From NCBI RefSeq assembly GCF_004664715.2, contig NC_051075.1, positions 24,427,715 to 24,491,714 on the forward strand: a stretch of 64,000 nucleotides of DNA, read 5' to 3'. The stretch is from Peromyscus leucopus. Its lineage: Eukaryota; Chordata; Mammalia; Rodentia; Cricetidae. The position numbers and the translations under genes are program-made. The notes under the pieces were generated by a model. It ran no database searches, was not told the DNA's origin, and was given only the letters and a program-made list of their open reading frames with translations. Of the stretch, positions 44,150 through 55,345 are shown in pieces; the first letter of the stretch is position 1, and every line of letters begins with the position of its first letter.

Positions 44150-45590
44150 TTTTTAAAGAATGCTTTGAAAAAAAAAATAGTTTACCACATAGATTAGAAA
44201 ACAAAATCTTTGAATGGCATGTCATAGTGCAGTGGACAGAACAGAGTGTCACTAATATGGCTCCTAAGAACCAGCAGGCTGAAGTGCTGTACGCTTGTCA
44301 GCCCTGAGCTGCCGAACCTCAGCCTAGTGTCCCACCATCCTGAGGTCCAGAAAGTAACTCTGTCTTCCCTCATTTCCAAATTCCTTTCCCGGTCCCCTCC
44401 ACCTCCCCACAGATCATAGCCTACAGTCAGGACAGAGAAACACGTGCAAAGTAGAATGTGCAAGATTGGGCCCCCAGTGCCCTCCCTGGGACGCTGCTTC
44501 TCTGCCGACCTCATGCCGTCGGGCCAGAAAGGAGCACGGTGCTGGGTACCACCCCAGGTGCCGCCAGAGGCAGGAGTGTGGTGGGGCTGTTTTACTCGGC
44601 AGCCTGGTTGGCAGAGCCTTAGGTGGTCTTGGTGCGGACGAAGGCTTGCATGGGCCGAGCTCTCCTCCAGGTCGGAGAGGATGGCACAGGAAGTACCCAG
44701 GCCTGCTCAGGACCCAGGCTTCCCACTCTCCAACCTGGAGGCGTGGGGGGCGGGGGGCTTCGGGTCTCCCTCAGCCAGAGCTGCAGACTCAGCAGCATCC
44801 TCTTGACGCCTGCTCAAGCCTGTTTCCGCCTGGCCTCCTCCCCTGTTTCCTTGACTTTTTCCCTGGGCTGCTCCCAGCTCTTTCAGAAATCCCCTCCAGG
44901 AAATTTGTTGGTTGCTACAAAATGATGCAAATCTGTTGCAGGGCAACAGGCAGTCTCTGTCCATCCGTGTCCGTGTCCCCCGTCGTCCCCCCCCCCCCCG
45001 CCCCCGTGAGCACTGCAGAGGGAGGGTGGGGCGGGGCCTGAGCCCTTCAGTGCACCCCTGCAGGTACCCTGACAGGATGGAGAAGCTGTACCATCAGGGA
45101 CAAGCCAAGAGGGGTCAGCTTTGTGTCTAAGGGAGCCAAGCTCAGCCCCAGGAACGGCCAAACAAAACCCTCAGGTGTTCCAGGGCCTTTCTGATTAATA
45201 AATGGTTCATAGGCATTACATTTTTGTAGGTATTTTAAAGCTAATGTTTCTTATACATTGAAGTTTATGTGGGGCCGAACAGGTGGTTCAGTCAGCCTGG
45301 GCTACGGGAGACCCTGCTGCCAAGAAAGAGAGCTGGAGGAAGAAAGGAGGGAGGAGAAAAAGGAAGAAAGGGGGAGGGGAAGGGAGGGAGGGGAGGGCAA
45401 GGAGGGGCTTCTGACCAGGTACAGGGCAAGCACTTCATGATGTGCTGTAGATGGCACATGACAGGGATGTAAGTGTCCCGCAGGTGGTCCCCAGAGAGAC
45501 ACCATTTCCAAGCAGAGTGGGAACGGGAGACGGTTAAACAAGACTGAGATAGGCTGGGTTGACGTCAAACTCCTCTTAGTAGCCTGCTGG
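44150..45590. other. GC-rich single-copy-looking block
   Basis: Unassigned apart from a C-rich run (44988-45005) and a GA-rich run (45325-45410). The longest open frame (191 codons, 44466-45041, +) overlaps frames on the other strand and has no recognisable domain. Not supported as a gene. Confidence 0.45.
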
Positions 45591-45914
45591 AGTTATTATT
45601 GTTTGGAGGAGGATCTCACTCTATCGCCCAACTGGCCTTGAACTCATGGCATTCCTCCTCAGGCCCCTGAGCGCTGGGCTTCCAGGAGCCGCCATTGCCT
45701 CGCCCGCTTATCACTGTCCAGACTCCTCCTAGTCCTCCCCAATCACTCCATGGCCTAGATGAAGGTCTGAGGAGAATGCCGTCTGCGCTCCTGCTCCTTT
45801 CTGTTCCTGCTGAAGATGCCGCTCCTAATTAGGCTGTGACCACCCTGAGAGGAATGGAGTTTGCTGGGCTCCTCCTAATTGAGGCAAGGTGATAACAACA
45901 CACTTCGGCCGTCT

Positions 45915-46080
45915 ACCACATACCTGGTCCTTGGGTGAGTGCTGTGCATAAACACCGCTCACTTCTCAGTAGCCATCCTGTGAGGTAGATGTTTTCTTGC
46001 TTCTGGGCCTCAGGGAGATTAGTGACTGGCCCAAGGTCACACAGGGGGTGTAACAATTCAAAACCAAGCCAATTTGAAAT
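45915..46080 (-). mobile_element. MIR-type ancient SINE
   Basis: GGGCCTCAGGGAGATTAGTG followed by ACTGGCCCAAGGTCACACAG is the MIR core in reverse. The upstream TGTGAGGTAGATG also fits. Confidence 0.72.
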
Positions 46081-46635
46081 TCGCTGAGTGATCTTGAGTC
46101 TCGTCTCGTCCATGGGACGTGCTACATAATGTGCAGCCCTTACCTGCAAAATCCGGCACTTAATGCACATTCTCACCCAGCTCCCAACTCAAAGGTTCAT
46201 AGCTTCATGGCACCCATAAAAGGGGGGTCAGAGGCTCGTTGGAGGCCACAGAGATGTGAGCATTTCATCGTTGGCTCTCTGAGATGGCCTGGGACTGCTG
46301 AGCAGGAGAACACAATGAGAGGTAGGACATACAATCCTTCATCGTGTCTTCTCTAAGATCAAGACCTAACAGGAGGCAGGCCAGAGAAACTTCGCCTTAT
46401 GACTTAAAAGCAGAATTTGCTTCCTGTTGGGTGGTATTATACAATTAAATTTAAATTTATTCCACATGGTCAGCTGTTAAAGGAGCTGGGAAAGAGCTGG
46501 ACCAGGGCAAAATTCTGCTCCCTACAAGGGACACTGATCCTGTCCAGTCCCGCAGACAGGGTCTCCCCACCCTGTCTCCAGGTTGTGTTTAAGATCTAGG
46601 ACACAGCAGGCTGCAGACGCCTAGGAACTTCTGTT

Positions 46636-47294
46636 TGTGTGGATATGTGTCTGTGTGGATGTGTGTCTGTGTGGATATGTGTCTGTGTGAATATGTGTCT
46701 GTGTGGATGTGTGTCTGTGTGAATATGTGTCTGTGTGGATGTGTGTCTGTGTGAATATGTGTCTGTGTGGATATGTGTCTGTGTGTCTGTGTGGATATGT
46801 GTCTGTGTGGATGTGTGTCTGTGTGAATATGTGTCTGTGTGGATATGTGTCTGTGTGGATGTGTGTCTGTGTGGATATGTGTCTGTGTGGATATGTGTCT
46901 GTGTGGATGTGTGTCTGTGTGGATGTGTGTCTGTGTGGATGTGTGTCTGTGTGAATATGTGTCTGTGTGGATATGTGTCTGTGTGTCTGTGTGGATATGT
47001 GTCTGTGTGGATGTGTGTCTGTGTGGATGTGTGTCTGTGTGGATGTGTGTCTGTGTGGATATGTGTCTGTGTGGATATGTGTCTGTGTGTCTGTGTGGAT
47101 ATGTGTCTGTGTGGATATGTGTCTGTGTGTCTGTGTGTCTGTGTGGATATGTGTCTGTGTGGATGTGTGTCTGTGTGGATATGTGTCTGTGTGTCTGTGT
47201 GGATATGTGTCTGTGTGGATGTGTGTCTGTGTGGATATGTGTCTGTGTGGATATGTGTCTGTGTGGATATGTGTCTGTGTGGATATGTGTCTGT
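46636..47294 (+). repeat. 16-bp minisatellite (TGTGTCTGTGTGGATA type)
   Basis: About forty units in 659 bases. Variants are GGATA, GGATG and GAATA at the unit end, plus interspersed 8-base half units (TGTGTCTG). All three + frames stay open as Cys/Val/Tyr/Trp repeats because 16-bp units cycle every 48 bases. This explains the long open frames here. Confidence 0.98.
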
Positions 47295-47414
47295 AAATGT
47301 GTGTGTGGTGCTGGGAATTAAACCAAGGGCTCTGTGGCTATTAAAAACAAGTACTCCCCTGCCTCATAACTAAGAAACTTTCTTTTCTTTACCCTGTGGC
47401 TTTATACTACATAT

Positions 47415-47975
47415 TTATATTGAGACAAGGTCTTGCTGTACAGTCCTGGCTGGCCTCAAACTTGAGGCCACCTCCTGCCCTAGCCTTCTGGGTGCTGGGA
47501 CTGCAGGGCGTGTGTCCCCCACTCCTAGCTGGCCTTACACTATGATCAGCCTGTTCCATGCTAGTGCTGGGATTTTTGTTCTGTTTTCTTTCTTTCTTGC
47601 CAAGGGCCATGACACTTTCTTTCCTTTTTTTGTTTGTTTGTTTGTTTGCATTCTTGCTGTTTTGTTTTGTTAGGTTGTGGCGAGCGCACGTGCGTGCGTG
47701 GAGGTGGGGGGATGGGGTGTCTCACATAGCCCAGGCTGGCCTTGAACTCACTGTGTTGACAATGATGACCTTGAATTCCTGGTCCTCCAAGCACAGTGCT
47801 AGGATTATAGGCTCACAACGCCACAACTCTCTATAGCTAGGAATCTTTCCTTTGCTTGTTTTGACTCAGGACACATTGCAGCCCAGACTGGTACTCGCTA
47901 TGTAGTCAAGTGACCTTGAACCCCCGGCTCTACCTCCCAAGTGCTAGTATTACAGGACTGTACCACCACACCCAG
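47415..47975 (-). mobile_element. Three reverse B1-type SINE pieces
   Basis: 47415-47535 (TTGAGACAAGGTCTTGCTGT), 47700-47820 (GGGTGTCTCACATAGCCCAG) and 47860-47980 (TTGACTCAGGACACATTGCA, AGTGCTAGTATTACAGGACT), all diverged. Confidence 0.7.
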
Positions 47976-48467
47976 CTAGAACTAAGATTCTTAACCGAGG
48001 CCCACAAGCTTGTATGATGAGCTCATCGACCCTTCGTTACCTCCAAACAAGCACACTGCCTCTGTTCAACCAGGCTTTGACCCTGGAGAGGGGCTGGCTG
48101 GCTGAGGGCAGCATCCTTGAAGGTCCACCATGGCCTCTACATCCCATGCTGACTTTCTGGACTAACCATAGTGCCCTCCCTCCTGCCTTTCAAGCTTAGC
48201 AGCTGTGGGAGTAGGCAGATGAGGGACAGCTCAGTGCAGCTCAGTCTCAGCCGTCATGAACTCCCTCTGTTGCCTGGTAGTTTCAAGCCTTCTGGAATGT
48301 TCATCATTGTCCATCATCACCATATCCTGAGTGCCGAGATGCCAAGGGCTTTGACTTTGCATAGGCAAATGTACTTCAGCTTTGGATGATCAGACCCGAG
48401 GCTGCTGCAAATCTTCATTCTCTTACTTCATCTGTTTCTTTTGTGGAAATAGAGTATTGTGTTTGGG

Positions 48468-48780
48468 TGCTGAGGATATCGCTCTGTATAAGTGAAATGC
48501 TGATTGGCCAGTAGCCAGGCAGGAAGTATAGGCGGGACAAGGAGAGAGGAGAATTCTGGGAAGTAGAAGGCTGAGTCAGGAGACTCTGCCAGCTGCCACC
48601 ATGAAAAGCGAGATATAAGGTATCGATAAGCCACGAGCCACATGGCAACTTATAGATTAATAGACATGGGTTAATTTAAGATAGAAGAACAGTTAGCAAG
48701 AAGCCTGCCACGGCCATACAGTTTGTAAGCAATATAAGTCTCTGTTTACTTGGTTGGGTCTGAGTGGCTATGGACAGGTG
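48468..48780 (+). mobile_element. LTR (family A), opposite orientation, 3' end lost
   Basis: It begins TGCTGAGGATATCGC and follows the sense order of the family: GCTGATTGGCCAGTAGCCAG, GGGAAGTAGAAGGCTGAGTC, CCATACAGTTTGTAAGCAAT and GGTTGGGTCTGAGTGGCTAT. It then dissolves into a G-rich run (48780-48808). It is the only member of the family on + in this window. Confidence 0.78.
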
Positions 48781-48809
48781 GGGGGGGGCGGGGGAGGGGG
48801 CGGGGGGCT

Positions 48810-49780
48810 CTGGGCCTGTGGTATAGCTCCAGGCTGTTGGAGCAGAGACGGAACAGGCCGAGACTGGGTGGATGGGAGACCCGACTCTACTCTTTGCAGC
48901 AGGGTAGACTCAGGGAACAGGTATGAAGAGAGGGAAAGTCCTGGGGTTCTTGAGCTGCTTGACCCACTGGGGCTCCCCATTTCCAAACTCCCTAATGGCT
49001 CTGGGTCCTATGACCCAGCACTCAGCACTCTGGGCTCACCAGCTGCTGCATCAGAATTGCTTGCTGCTTCTTTGTGTGTGTGTCTGTCTGTCTGTCTGCT
49101 TTTGAGGTAAGATCTCACTCTAACCCATCCTTACCTTGAACTCAATCCTCCTGCCTCAGCCTCCCGGGTCCTAGGATTACTGGTGTGTATCACCAATGCC
49201 CTGCCTTGCCTAAGAGCCTGCCTAAATTACACATTCCTGGGTTCCACACAATGTCTGAGGACATTCTGACCTCAGAGGAGGGGAAGAGGCCCCTCACCTC
49301 CTGGTAATTCTCAGTGAGCAGCATTTGAGAGCTTTTGTTTGCATAGGCACGCCACACCCCACACCGCTGATAGAGGCCGTCCTACACCAGATCCTGTTCC
49401 TCTCAGCCAGCTGCCTCACTCCCGGATGCTGAGGCCTAGAACTGCAGCTGCTGCTGCTGCTGCAGCTCAGTGTCTCGGTGTTCCCTGCAAAGGAATTAGC
49501 CAGTTAGGTGTGAGAGCTGTAGCCTTGTTCCCAAGGCACACTCCTGGGCATTCTCGTCCCCTGGTCCCCTGTTGCCCCGACTGGGCCTGGCCCTGCAGGA
49601 CTCTGGCCAGTTGACAGTTTGGGAAAACCCCCCGAGGGAGGGGCAGAAGCAGCTGTAGAGGCTGGGGGAGGGGGAAGGCATCACCGCCAAAGGCCTGACT
49701 TCCTGCCCAGGTTGAGACCCTGTTCCACTCACCCCTCGGCCTGGCTGGAGGCTTCTCCCCCTTGAGCGCCCGCTTCACCC
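48810..49780. other. Single-copy-looking block with (CTG)6
   Basis: Includes a diverged B1-like piece (49095-49200) and a self-complementary GCAGCTGCTGCTGCTG run at 49446-49472. No exon that I can support. Confidence 0.45.
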
Positions 49781-49787
49781 TATTCAC

Positions 49788-50040
49788 GCGCACCCACTTC
49801 CTCTGGATCCCCATGTCTGCTTCTGTCCCCTCCACTGTACCCTGGGACAGGTGGACCTCCCCCACACCAGCCTGCAAATTTGACTTCAGGGCTCCTCCAT
49901 GGTTTTCGAGAATCCACCAGGACACAGAGCTGATTCCTCCCTCCTTCTCGTGGTCCCTGGGAACTGGCACATCTTTCACATCTGTCTCAGAAGGTCACAC
50001 CCATCCCTCACGTTTGTGGATGGTCACTGCTCCCCTACCC
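49788..50040 (+). repeat. Inverted duplication, arm A
   Basis: It runs from GCGCACCCACTTCCTCTGGA to GGTCACTGCTCCCCTACCC. Its reverse complement recurs at 50503-50761 with close similarity (I estimate 80-90 % by eye). Conserved stretches include CTCTGGATCCCCATGTCT, CAGGTGGACCTCCCCCAC and TTTTCGAGAATCCACCAGGA. It is not a SINE, L1 or LTR that I recognise. Confidence 0.88.
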
Positions 50041-50229
50041 ACAGATAAATGTAAAAGGAAACAATTTTCAAGCAAAGCCCTCTAGACACCTCCCACTCAA
50101 CACTGTCTCTGAAGACCCAGGAAAGAAGCAAACACAGTCAGTCCGCTGCCACTGTCGTGAGCTCACGTTCTAATGGACAAGCAGACCAAGAGATAAGGAA
50201 GCAGACAATGGTGAAGGCAGAATCCCAGG

Positions 50230-50231
<2 letters not shown>

Positions 50232-50272
<41 letters not shown>
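50232..50272. repeat. (GT)n microsatellite between the inverted arms
   Basis: About twenty GT units within the 462-base spacer. Confidence 0.97.
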
Positions 50273-50275
<3 letters not shown>

Positions 50276-50502
50276 GCTGGAGTGTGGAGTGATGGGTCTA
50301 CTGTAAGCACTGAGGGCGTGGCTTATCTTCACCACACCCACTTCTGAAGCCAGCTGAAAACCCACCCCAGTCCAAGTCCAGGAGACAAAAGGCTTGACCT
50401 GCTCCAGACCACAGAGCTAAAACAGGAACTGACTTCCCTTTCCACCCACTCAAACTCGCGGCTGTCAGAGCTGGAGGGCCAGCAAGTGCTTTGAGTGCGG
50501 AC

Positions 50503-50761
50503 AGGAGGCGGGCAGTGACCCCCTACACATATAAGGGATAGACGTGACCTCCCGAGACAGACGTGAGGGACGTGCCAGCTCCCAGGTACCACAAGAGAAA
50601 GGGAGGGAAGAATCAGCTCTGTGTCCTGGTGGATTCTCGAAAACAATGGAGGAGCTGATGAATTCAAATTTGCAGGCTGGCGTGGGGGAGGTCCACCTGT
50701 CACAGGGTACAGTGGAGGGAACAGAAGTAGACATGGGGATCCAGAGGAAGTGGGTGCGCTC
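50503..50761 (-). repeat. Inverted duplication, arm B
   Basis: Reverse-complement partner of 49788-50040, ending AGAGGAAGTGGGTGCGCTC on +. Similarity stops abruptly at both ends. The spacer between the arms is about 460 bases. Confidence 0.88.
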
Positions 50762-50766
50762 AAATA

Positions 50767-50768
<2 letters not shown>

Positions 50769-50808
<40 letters not shown>

Positions 50809-50940
50809 GCACTGTGTAAGGTCAAAGAACAACTTGTAGGAGTTGGTTCTCTCTGTACACTATGTAAGTCTTGAGGATTGAACTCAGGTCCTCAGGCTTG
50901 AAGGCACATACCTTTAACCACTGAGCCATCTCATTGGCCC
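50769..50940 (-). mobile_element. B3 SINE with (TG)n
   Basis: A (TG)n tract (50769-50806), CTTGTAGGAGTTGGTTCTCT, GATTGAACTCAGGTCCTCAG and GAGCCATCTCATTGGCCC. It abuts arm B. Confidence 0.85.
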
Positions 50941-51187
50941 TGGATTTTGTTTTTGTTTTGCATTACACAAGTTTATCTAGCAAAAAGTTTCATATGAAAA
51001 TGTACATGACCCAATTCTACACCCCAGTCAAACAGGCTCTTTGGGGAGGGATGTGGACTCCTCTGCTGAACCTCCATTGTGTAGACTCTTTCCAAGGCAT
51101 CTAACATGATGGCGTCTCCTTGTGTGACCACCGTCCCAATGCTATTCTGTTGCCCACTAGGTGCCGTCTCTACACACTCATCAATCA

Positions 51188-51370
51188 AATGTGTGTGTGT
51201 GTGTGTGGGGGGGTGTGCTCTTGCACATGCCACAGTGCTCATGTGGAGGCCAGGGGACAACTTTGGGGGAGTAGGCGCTTTCCTCCCACCATGTGGGGTC
51301 TGGGGATTGAACTCGGGTCTTCAGTTTTGGAGACGAGCACGCTTTACCTGCTGAGCCATTTTGATGACCT
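51188..51370 (-). mobile_element. B3 SINE
   Basis: (TG)n, CCACCATGTGGGGTCTGGGG, ATTGAACTCGGGTCTTCAGT and CTGCTGAGCCATTTTGATGA. Confidence 0.8.
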
Positions 51371-51557
51371 GAGGTTGGTTTCGTAAATCTGAAATCCTTA
51401 CGAATTATGTAAGAGCAACCAGGAATTAAGTTCATTGTTCTTGTCCCCCAAATATTTGTTTGTTTTGTATAACCAGAGGATGATCTGCAATCACGATGCC
51501 TTTTATTTTGAACAAGTGGGTTTAGAAGAGGTAGAAGCAAAAGTAAAAGAGTAAATC

Positions 51558-52105
51558 ATAGCTGGGCAGTGGTGGTGCCATCTTTAATGACAGCTCTCGG
51601 AGGCAGGGGCAGGAGGATCTGTAGCTAGAGTTTTCCTGCCTTGCCCACAGTCAGGACAAATCTTTGTCACCTGCCAGTCCCACAGCCACTCAGACCCAAC
51701 CAAGTAAACACAGAGACTTATATTGCATACAAACTGTATGGCCGTGGCAGGCTTCTTGCTAACTGTTCTTATATCTTAAATTAATCCATTTCTATAAATC
51801 TATACCTTGCCACATGGCTGGTGGCTTACCGGCTTCTTTACATGCTGCTTGTCCTGGCGGTGGCTGCAGTGTATCTCTGCCTCAGCCTTCCACTTCCCAG
51901 AATTCTCCTCTCTCCTTGTCCCCCTACTTCCTGCCTGGCCACTGGCCAATCAGTGTTTTATTTATTGACCAATCAGAGCAATTTGACACACAGACCATGC
52001 CACAGCAAGGATCTCTGAGTTCGAGGTCAGTCTGGTCTACAGAGCAAGTTCCAGGACAGCCAGGGCTACACAGAGAAACCCTGTCTCAAAAAACCAAAAG
52101 AGAAA
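51558..52105 (+). mobile_element. B1 SINE split by a solo LTR
   Basis: The left half (AGCTGGGCAGTGGTGGTGCC ... CAGGAGGATC, to 51619) and right half (AGGATCTCTGAGTTCGAGGT ... ACCCTGTCTCAAAAAACC, from 52008) rejoin into one B1 when the LTR and one AGGATC are removed. Confidence 0.93.
51620..52007 (-). mobile_element. Solo LTR (family A) with perfect 6-bp target duplication
   Basis: In + view it runs TGTAGCTAGAGTTTTCC ... GACCATGCCACAGCA (388 bases). In sense it is TGCTGTGGC...TAGCTACA, with TG...CA ends. AGGATC lies at 51614-51619 and 52008-52013. This copy fixes the family's true ends, and the 6-bp duplication points to a class II (ERVK-like) integrase. Internal landmarks shared with the other copies: AACTGTATGGCCGTGGCAGG and GGCCAATCAGTG. 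Confidence 0.93.
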
Positions 52106-54395
52106 AAAGAATAAATCATACTGGCCAGACAGGGGAAAGCAGCAGGAAGAGGAAATGCCATTCAATCAGGGGCTCGCGACATCGGGGAGAGACAATGGAC
52201 AGTCCTGACTGAGACACAGTAGAGGTGACATCACCACCCTGGAGCTTCCGAACATCCGAACAGCCGAAGATGACAGGATGCCAGTCAGCTGGAGTTCTGG
52301 ATCCAGAGAGTCCCAGGTGGGACAGAATGACCCCTCAGGTGCGGCATCCAAGTGAAACACAGACAGAGGCGGGTAGATGACATCATCTGATTGGGTGCAC
52401 AAACATCTAACAGAAATCACCTGTGGAGGAGGAGGCGGCCAGCTGGAGTTCCCATCTGAGCTGTCTCTCCCAGATACGCGGCTCATGGCAGAACCTGGGT
52501 TTTATTCCCACTGCAGGCCTTTTTATATCACAGGATAAACAGTCACCCCTATCGGAAATGGTTTACCTTCTAACTGTTCTCAAGGACACCATGTTTCCAC
52601 TTGGGCTCTCCTGTGTTCTGTCCCCTCCCTGGCACAGCTATCTGGACAGCAAGTCCCAGAACAAAGGGTTTTGGAGGACACTTCGAAATAAACATGCTTG
52701 GGTCTGAAGTGGGGGGAGGCAACCCCACTTCCAGAGTCAGCTTCTCAGTGAATTAAATCACAGATGACGGTGTATAAACACGGTGTAATCGCAGTCTGGA
52801 ATAGGTAAGTTACCCACCACAGTCCTGTGCAGACACCACGCTGACCTACAGCCCCGGCTCCCACAGGCTCAGGCGGCATTCCGATTCTGTGTGATCCAAC
52901 CTACCCAGGATGAAAACCAGTTGGCTCTGTGAGCTAGGCTTGCCACAGCGATGGACGCTGGTACACAGGCAGGGAAGGACGCAGGCGCAAACAGCTTCAC
53001 AGGGGGATGCCAGCTTTTCTTCAGTGCCCCCAAGCTGGGGATTCATCTCAGGTGCCTGACATGATGATCCAACACAAATGTGCCGTCCTTAAAGTGTCCC
53101 CGGTGCCCTTCTCCTTGGCACCTACCCTCTGGGGAAGAGCACGTCACAACAGCAGCCACCCAATACAGGTTCCTCACCAAAGAGTTGCCCTCCTGATGCC
53201 GGCTTGACCCACATCGGCTTCTGGCTTACACAGTCTGGCTGTGATCTGGGGAAAGCTGCCGGTCATTCAGATGGACAGAGCCCCAACACCATCTGGGTTA
53301 CACACCCCCAACCCCCACCTCAGCCCACACCTAGTGGCTGTACGCAGCAGCCTTGACCCCAGAAAAGTCTCTGGGCTGAGGAAGAAGAAAAAGCAGACGG
53401 CATTCTCCTTCAGATTGTGTTCCTTCAAAGCTCTATGGGGTGAAGCCCTGGCCGCTTGCTCCTCTTCGTGGACCATGGGTCCTGGAAGGAGCTGGATGCG
53501 CCCCTCCTCTTAGGAGGGTAGGCCAAGTCCTCAGTGGGAGCCAGGCAAGGACTGGGCCTGGCTCCTTTTCAAGGCTGACTCCAACTCTGCCGACTTGCTC
53601 TAGGCCCTTCTCTGTCCCCACCCTCCCCACAGAGTCTACCACACAAAAAGAGGCGAGCGGGGAGGCAGGGAGGCGGGTGAGCTGGGAAACTCCCGCCACC
53701 AAGCTGCCAGCCGAGTATAATTAGCCATGCGGCTTTCAGAGGCAACACTGTGTGTTTGCCAAGGCCCATGCCTTCTACTGTTTGTTGGCTGCTTCTTAGG
53801 GCAGTCAGACCTCCAACCTCCCTTCACCAGGGAAAGAGAAAAGGCCGAGACAGAAGGACATGGCCACAGAGCAAGCAAATCAGAGAGCCTGAAGCTGGGG
53901 GAGAGGTCCTAGTGGAGGCCGTAGGGGGGCTGTTTCTCCACGGCACCCCTCGGCTCTCAGGCCTCCTGCCCTGTGCTCCTTAGCCCCTCGTGTAAGTGAA
54001 GTCAAGAGGGGAGATGCATGGGCATCCGCAGCCAGCAGCTGCCTTTTCTGGCAGAGGGTTTTTGTAACAGAAGCCTCTTGGGCTCCTGGGGGCTGTCACG
54101 GGGCCTCAGCTGTCTCAGACAACATGCTTCAAGTGGTTTTGCTTTTGAGGAACCTAATGCCCAGGCCCTCCAGGACATCTGTAACCGGTGCGTGTCCCAA
54201 GGCCACTACTGTCCACAGCTCCATTCCTCACACACCCTCTGGCTTCCACCCACGCATTTCCATCCTGAGCTTTGGGTCCAAGGAGATGTGGGAAGAGGTT
54301 GGCTGCAGCATCTTCTCGGCTCCTAGAATGCCTCCAGGGCGTGCTGAAACTTTTAGAGAAAGGAAGACAGCATGAAATACGATTCCTAGCTTGAC
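52106..54395. other. Long repeat-poor block
   Basis: About 2.3 kb with no SINE, L1 or LTR that I recognise, the longest such stretch in the window. Open frames of 80-106 codons occur on both strands without domains or splice logic. It holds a perfect NF-kB-type decamer at 53684-53693. I infer possible regulatory single-copy DNA. Confidence 0.5.
53684..53694 (+). promoter_or_regulatory. NF-kB-type motif GGGAAACTCCC
   Basis: GGGAAACTCC fits GGGRNWYYCC exactly and lies in a repeat-poor block. It gains interest only because the gene expected downstream by synteny, Nfkbia, is NF-kB controlled. A single decamer is weak evidence. The same motif also occurs at 35044 in the L1 3' UTR. Confidence 0.25.
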
Positions 54396-54464
54396 AGTGT
54401 GTGCATGTGCATGTGCATGTGTGTGCATGTGCGTGTGTGCGCGCACACACGCCTGCATGCTCGC

Positions 54465-54500
<36 letters not shown>
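54396..54500. repeat. TG/GC-rich alternating tract
   Basis: GTGTGTGCATGTGCATGTGC, then CGTGTGTGCGCGCACACACG and a (TG)n run from 54468. Confidence 0.93.
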
Positions 54501-54502
<2 letters not shown>

Positions 54503-54845
54503 CTGAACATGTGGTGCATGCCTGTAATCCCAGTGTTGAGGAAACTGAGGCCAGAGAATCCCTAGAGCCCAAGAGTTTGACACCAGAGAGCACAAGCTAC
54601 TCCTGCAGGGGACCCGCATTGGCTTCCCAGCACCCACAGGTGGCTCACAATGTATGTTATTTCTATAATAATAGAAGAAAATGGAAAAGGCTAGGTAGGA
54701 TGACACGTACCTTCAATCTCAGAACTTTGGAGGCAGAAGTAGGAAGATCTCTGTGAGTTCAACGCCAGCCTGGCCTAAATAGTGAGTTCCAGGCTAGTCA
54801 AGGCTCCATAGAGAGGCACTGTCTAAAAACAGTAAACAAATAAAT
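54503..54845 (+). mobile_element. B1-like, B2 scrap and B1 SINEs
   Basis: 54503-54600 (GCTGAACATGTGGTGCATGC), 54600-54650 (GGGGACCCGCATTGGCTTCC) and 54690-54840 (GCTAGGTAGGATGACACGTA ... GAGGCACTGTCTAAAAAC). Confidence 0.72.
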
Positions 54846-55054
54846 GAATAAATAAAATTTTCTATAAATTTCCTGAAGCTCTCTTCAAAATTATATTATT
54901 AAGTTGATACATTTGACTTTGGGTGCATATGTGTGTGTATTTTCACGTGTGCTTTCCATGTGTACAAGTTTGTGCTTGTGTACATGGAAGCCAGAGGACA
55001 ATCCCGGCTGCTGTTCCTCAGGACCCATGCATCCTGTTTTGTTTTTCGGATTTT

Positions 55055-55345
55055 TAACATTTTTATTTTGTGCACATGAATGTTTTGGCTATATGTGTGT
55101 GTGTGAGCTGCTGGGGTGGTGCTGGGACCCGAACCTGGAACCTCTGTGTGAACAGCAGTGCACCTAACCACTGGGCTGTCTCCAGTGCCCACCCTGCCGG
55201 TCTTTCACGGGGATCCCGAGCTCACTGATTAGGCTGTGATGGCCAGGGAAGCCACACTCAGCTTTTCATGTGGGTGCTGGGGAATTGAACCCAGGTCCTC
55301 GGACTTGCATGACAAGCGTTTTACTGACTGAGGTGCCTCCCTAGA
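55055..55345 (-). mobile_element. B2 SINE then B3-like SINE
   Basis: 55055-55190 (GGGGTGGTGCTGGGACCCGA, CCACTGGGCTGTCTCCAGTG). 55192-55345 (GTGCTGGGGAATTGAACCCA, CTGAGGTGCCTCCCTAGACC). Confidence 0.75.

Noticed and set aside
44466..45041. 191-codon + frame in GC-rich DNA
   Set aside because: No domain, frames open on the opposite strand too, and a C-homopolymer interrupts it. GC-rich DNA has few stops by chance.
46703..47373. Long Cys/Val/Trp-rich open frames (up to 212 codons) in three + frames
   Set aside because: Entirely produced by the 16-bp minisatellite, whose units contain no stop in these frames. No start context or domain.
49467..50832. Similar peptides encoded by 49762-50085 (+) and 50329-50832 (-)
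   Set aside because: The similarity comes from the inverted DNA duplication, and reading frames extend into CA microsatellite on one side. Not evidence for a gene pair.
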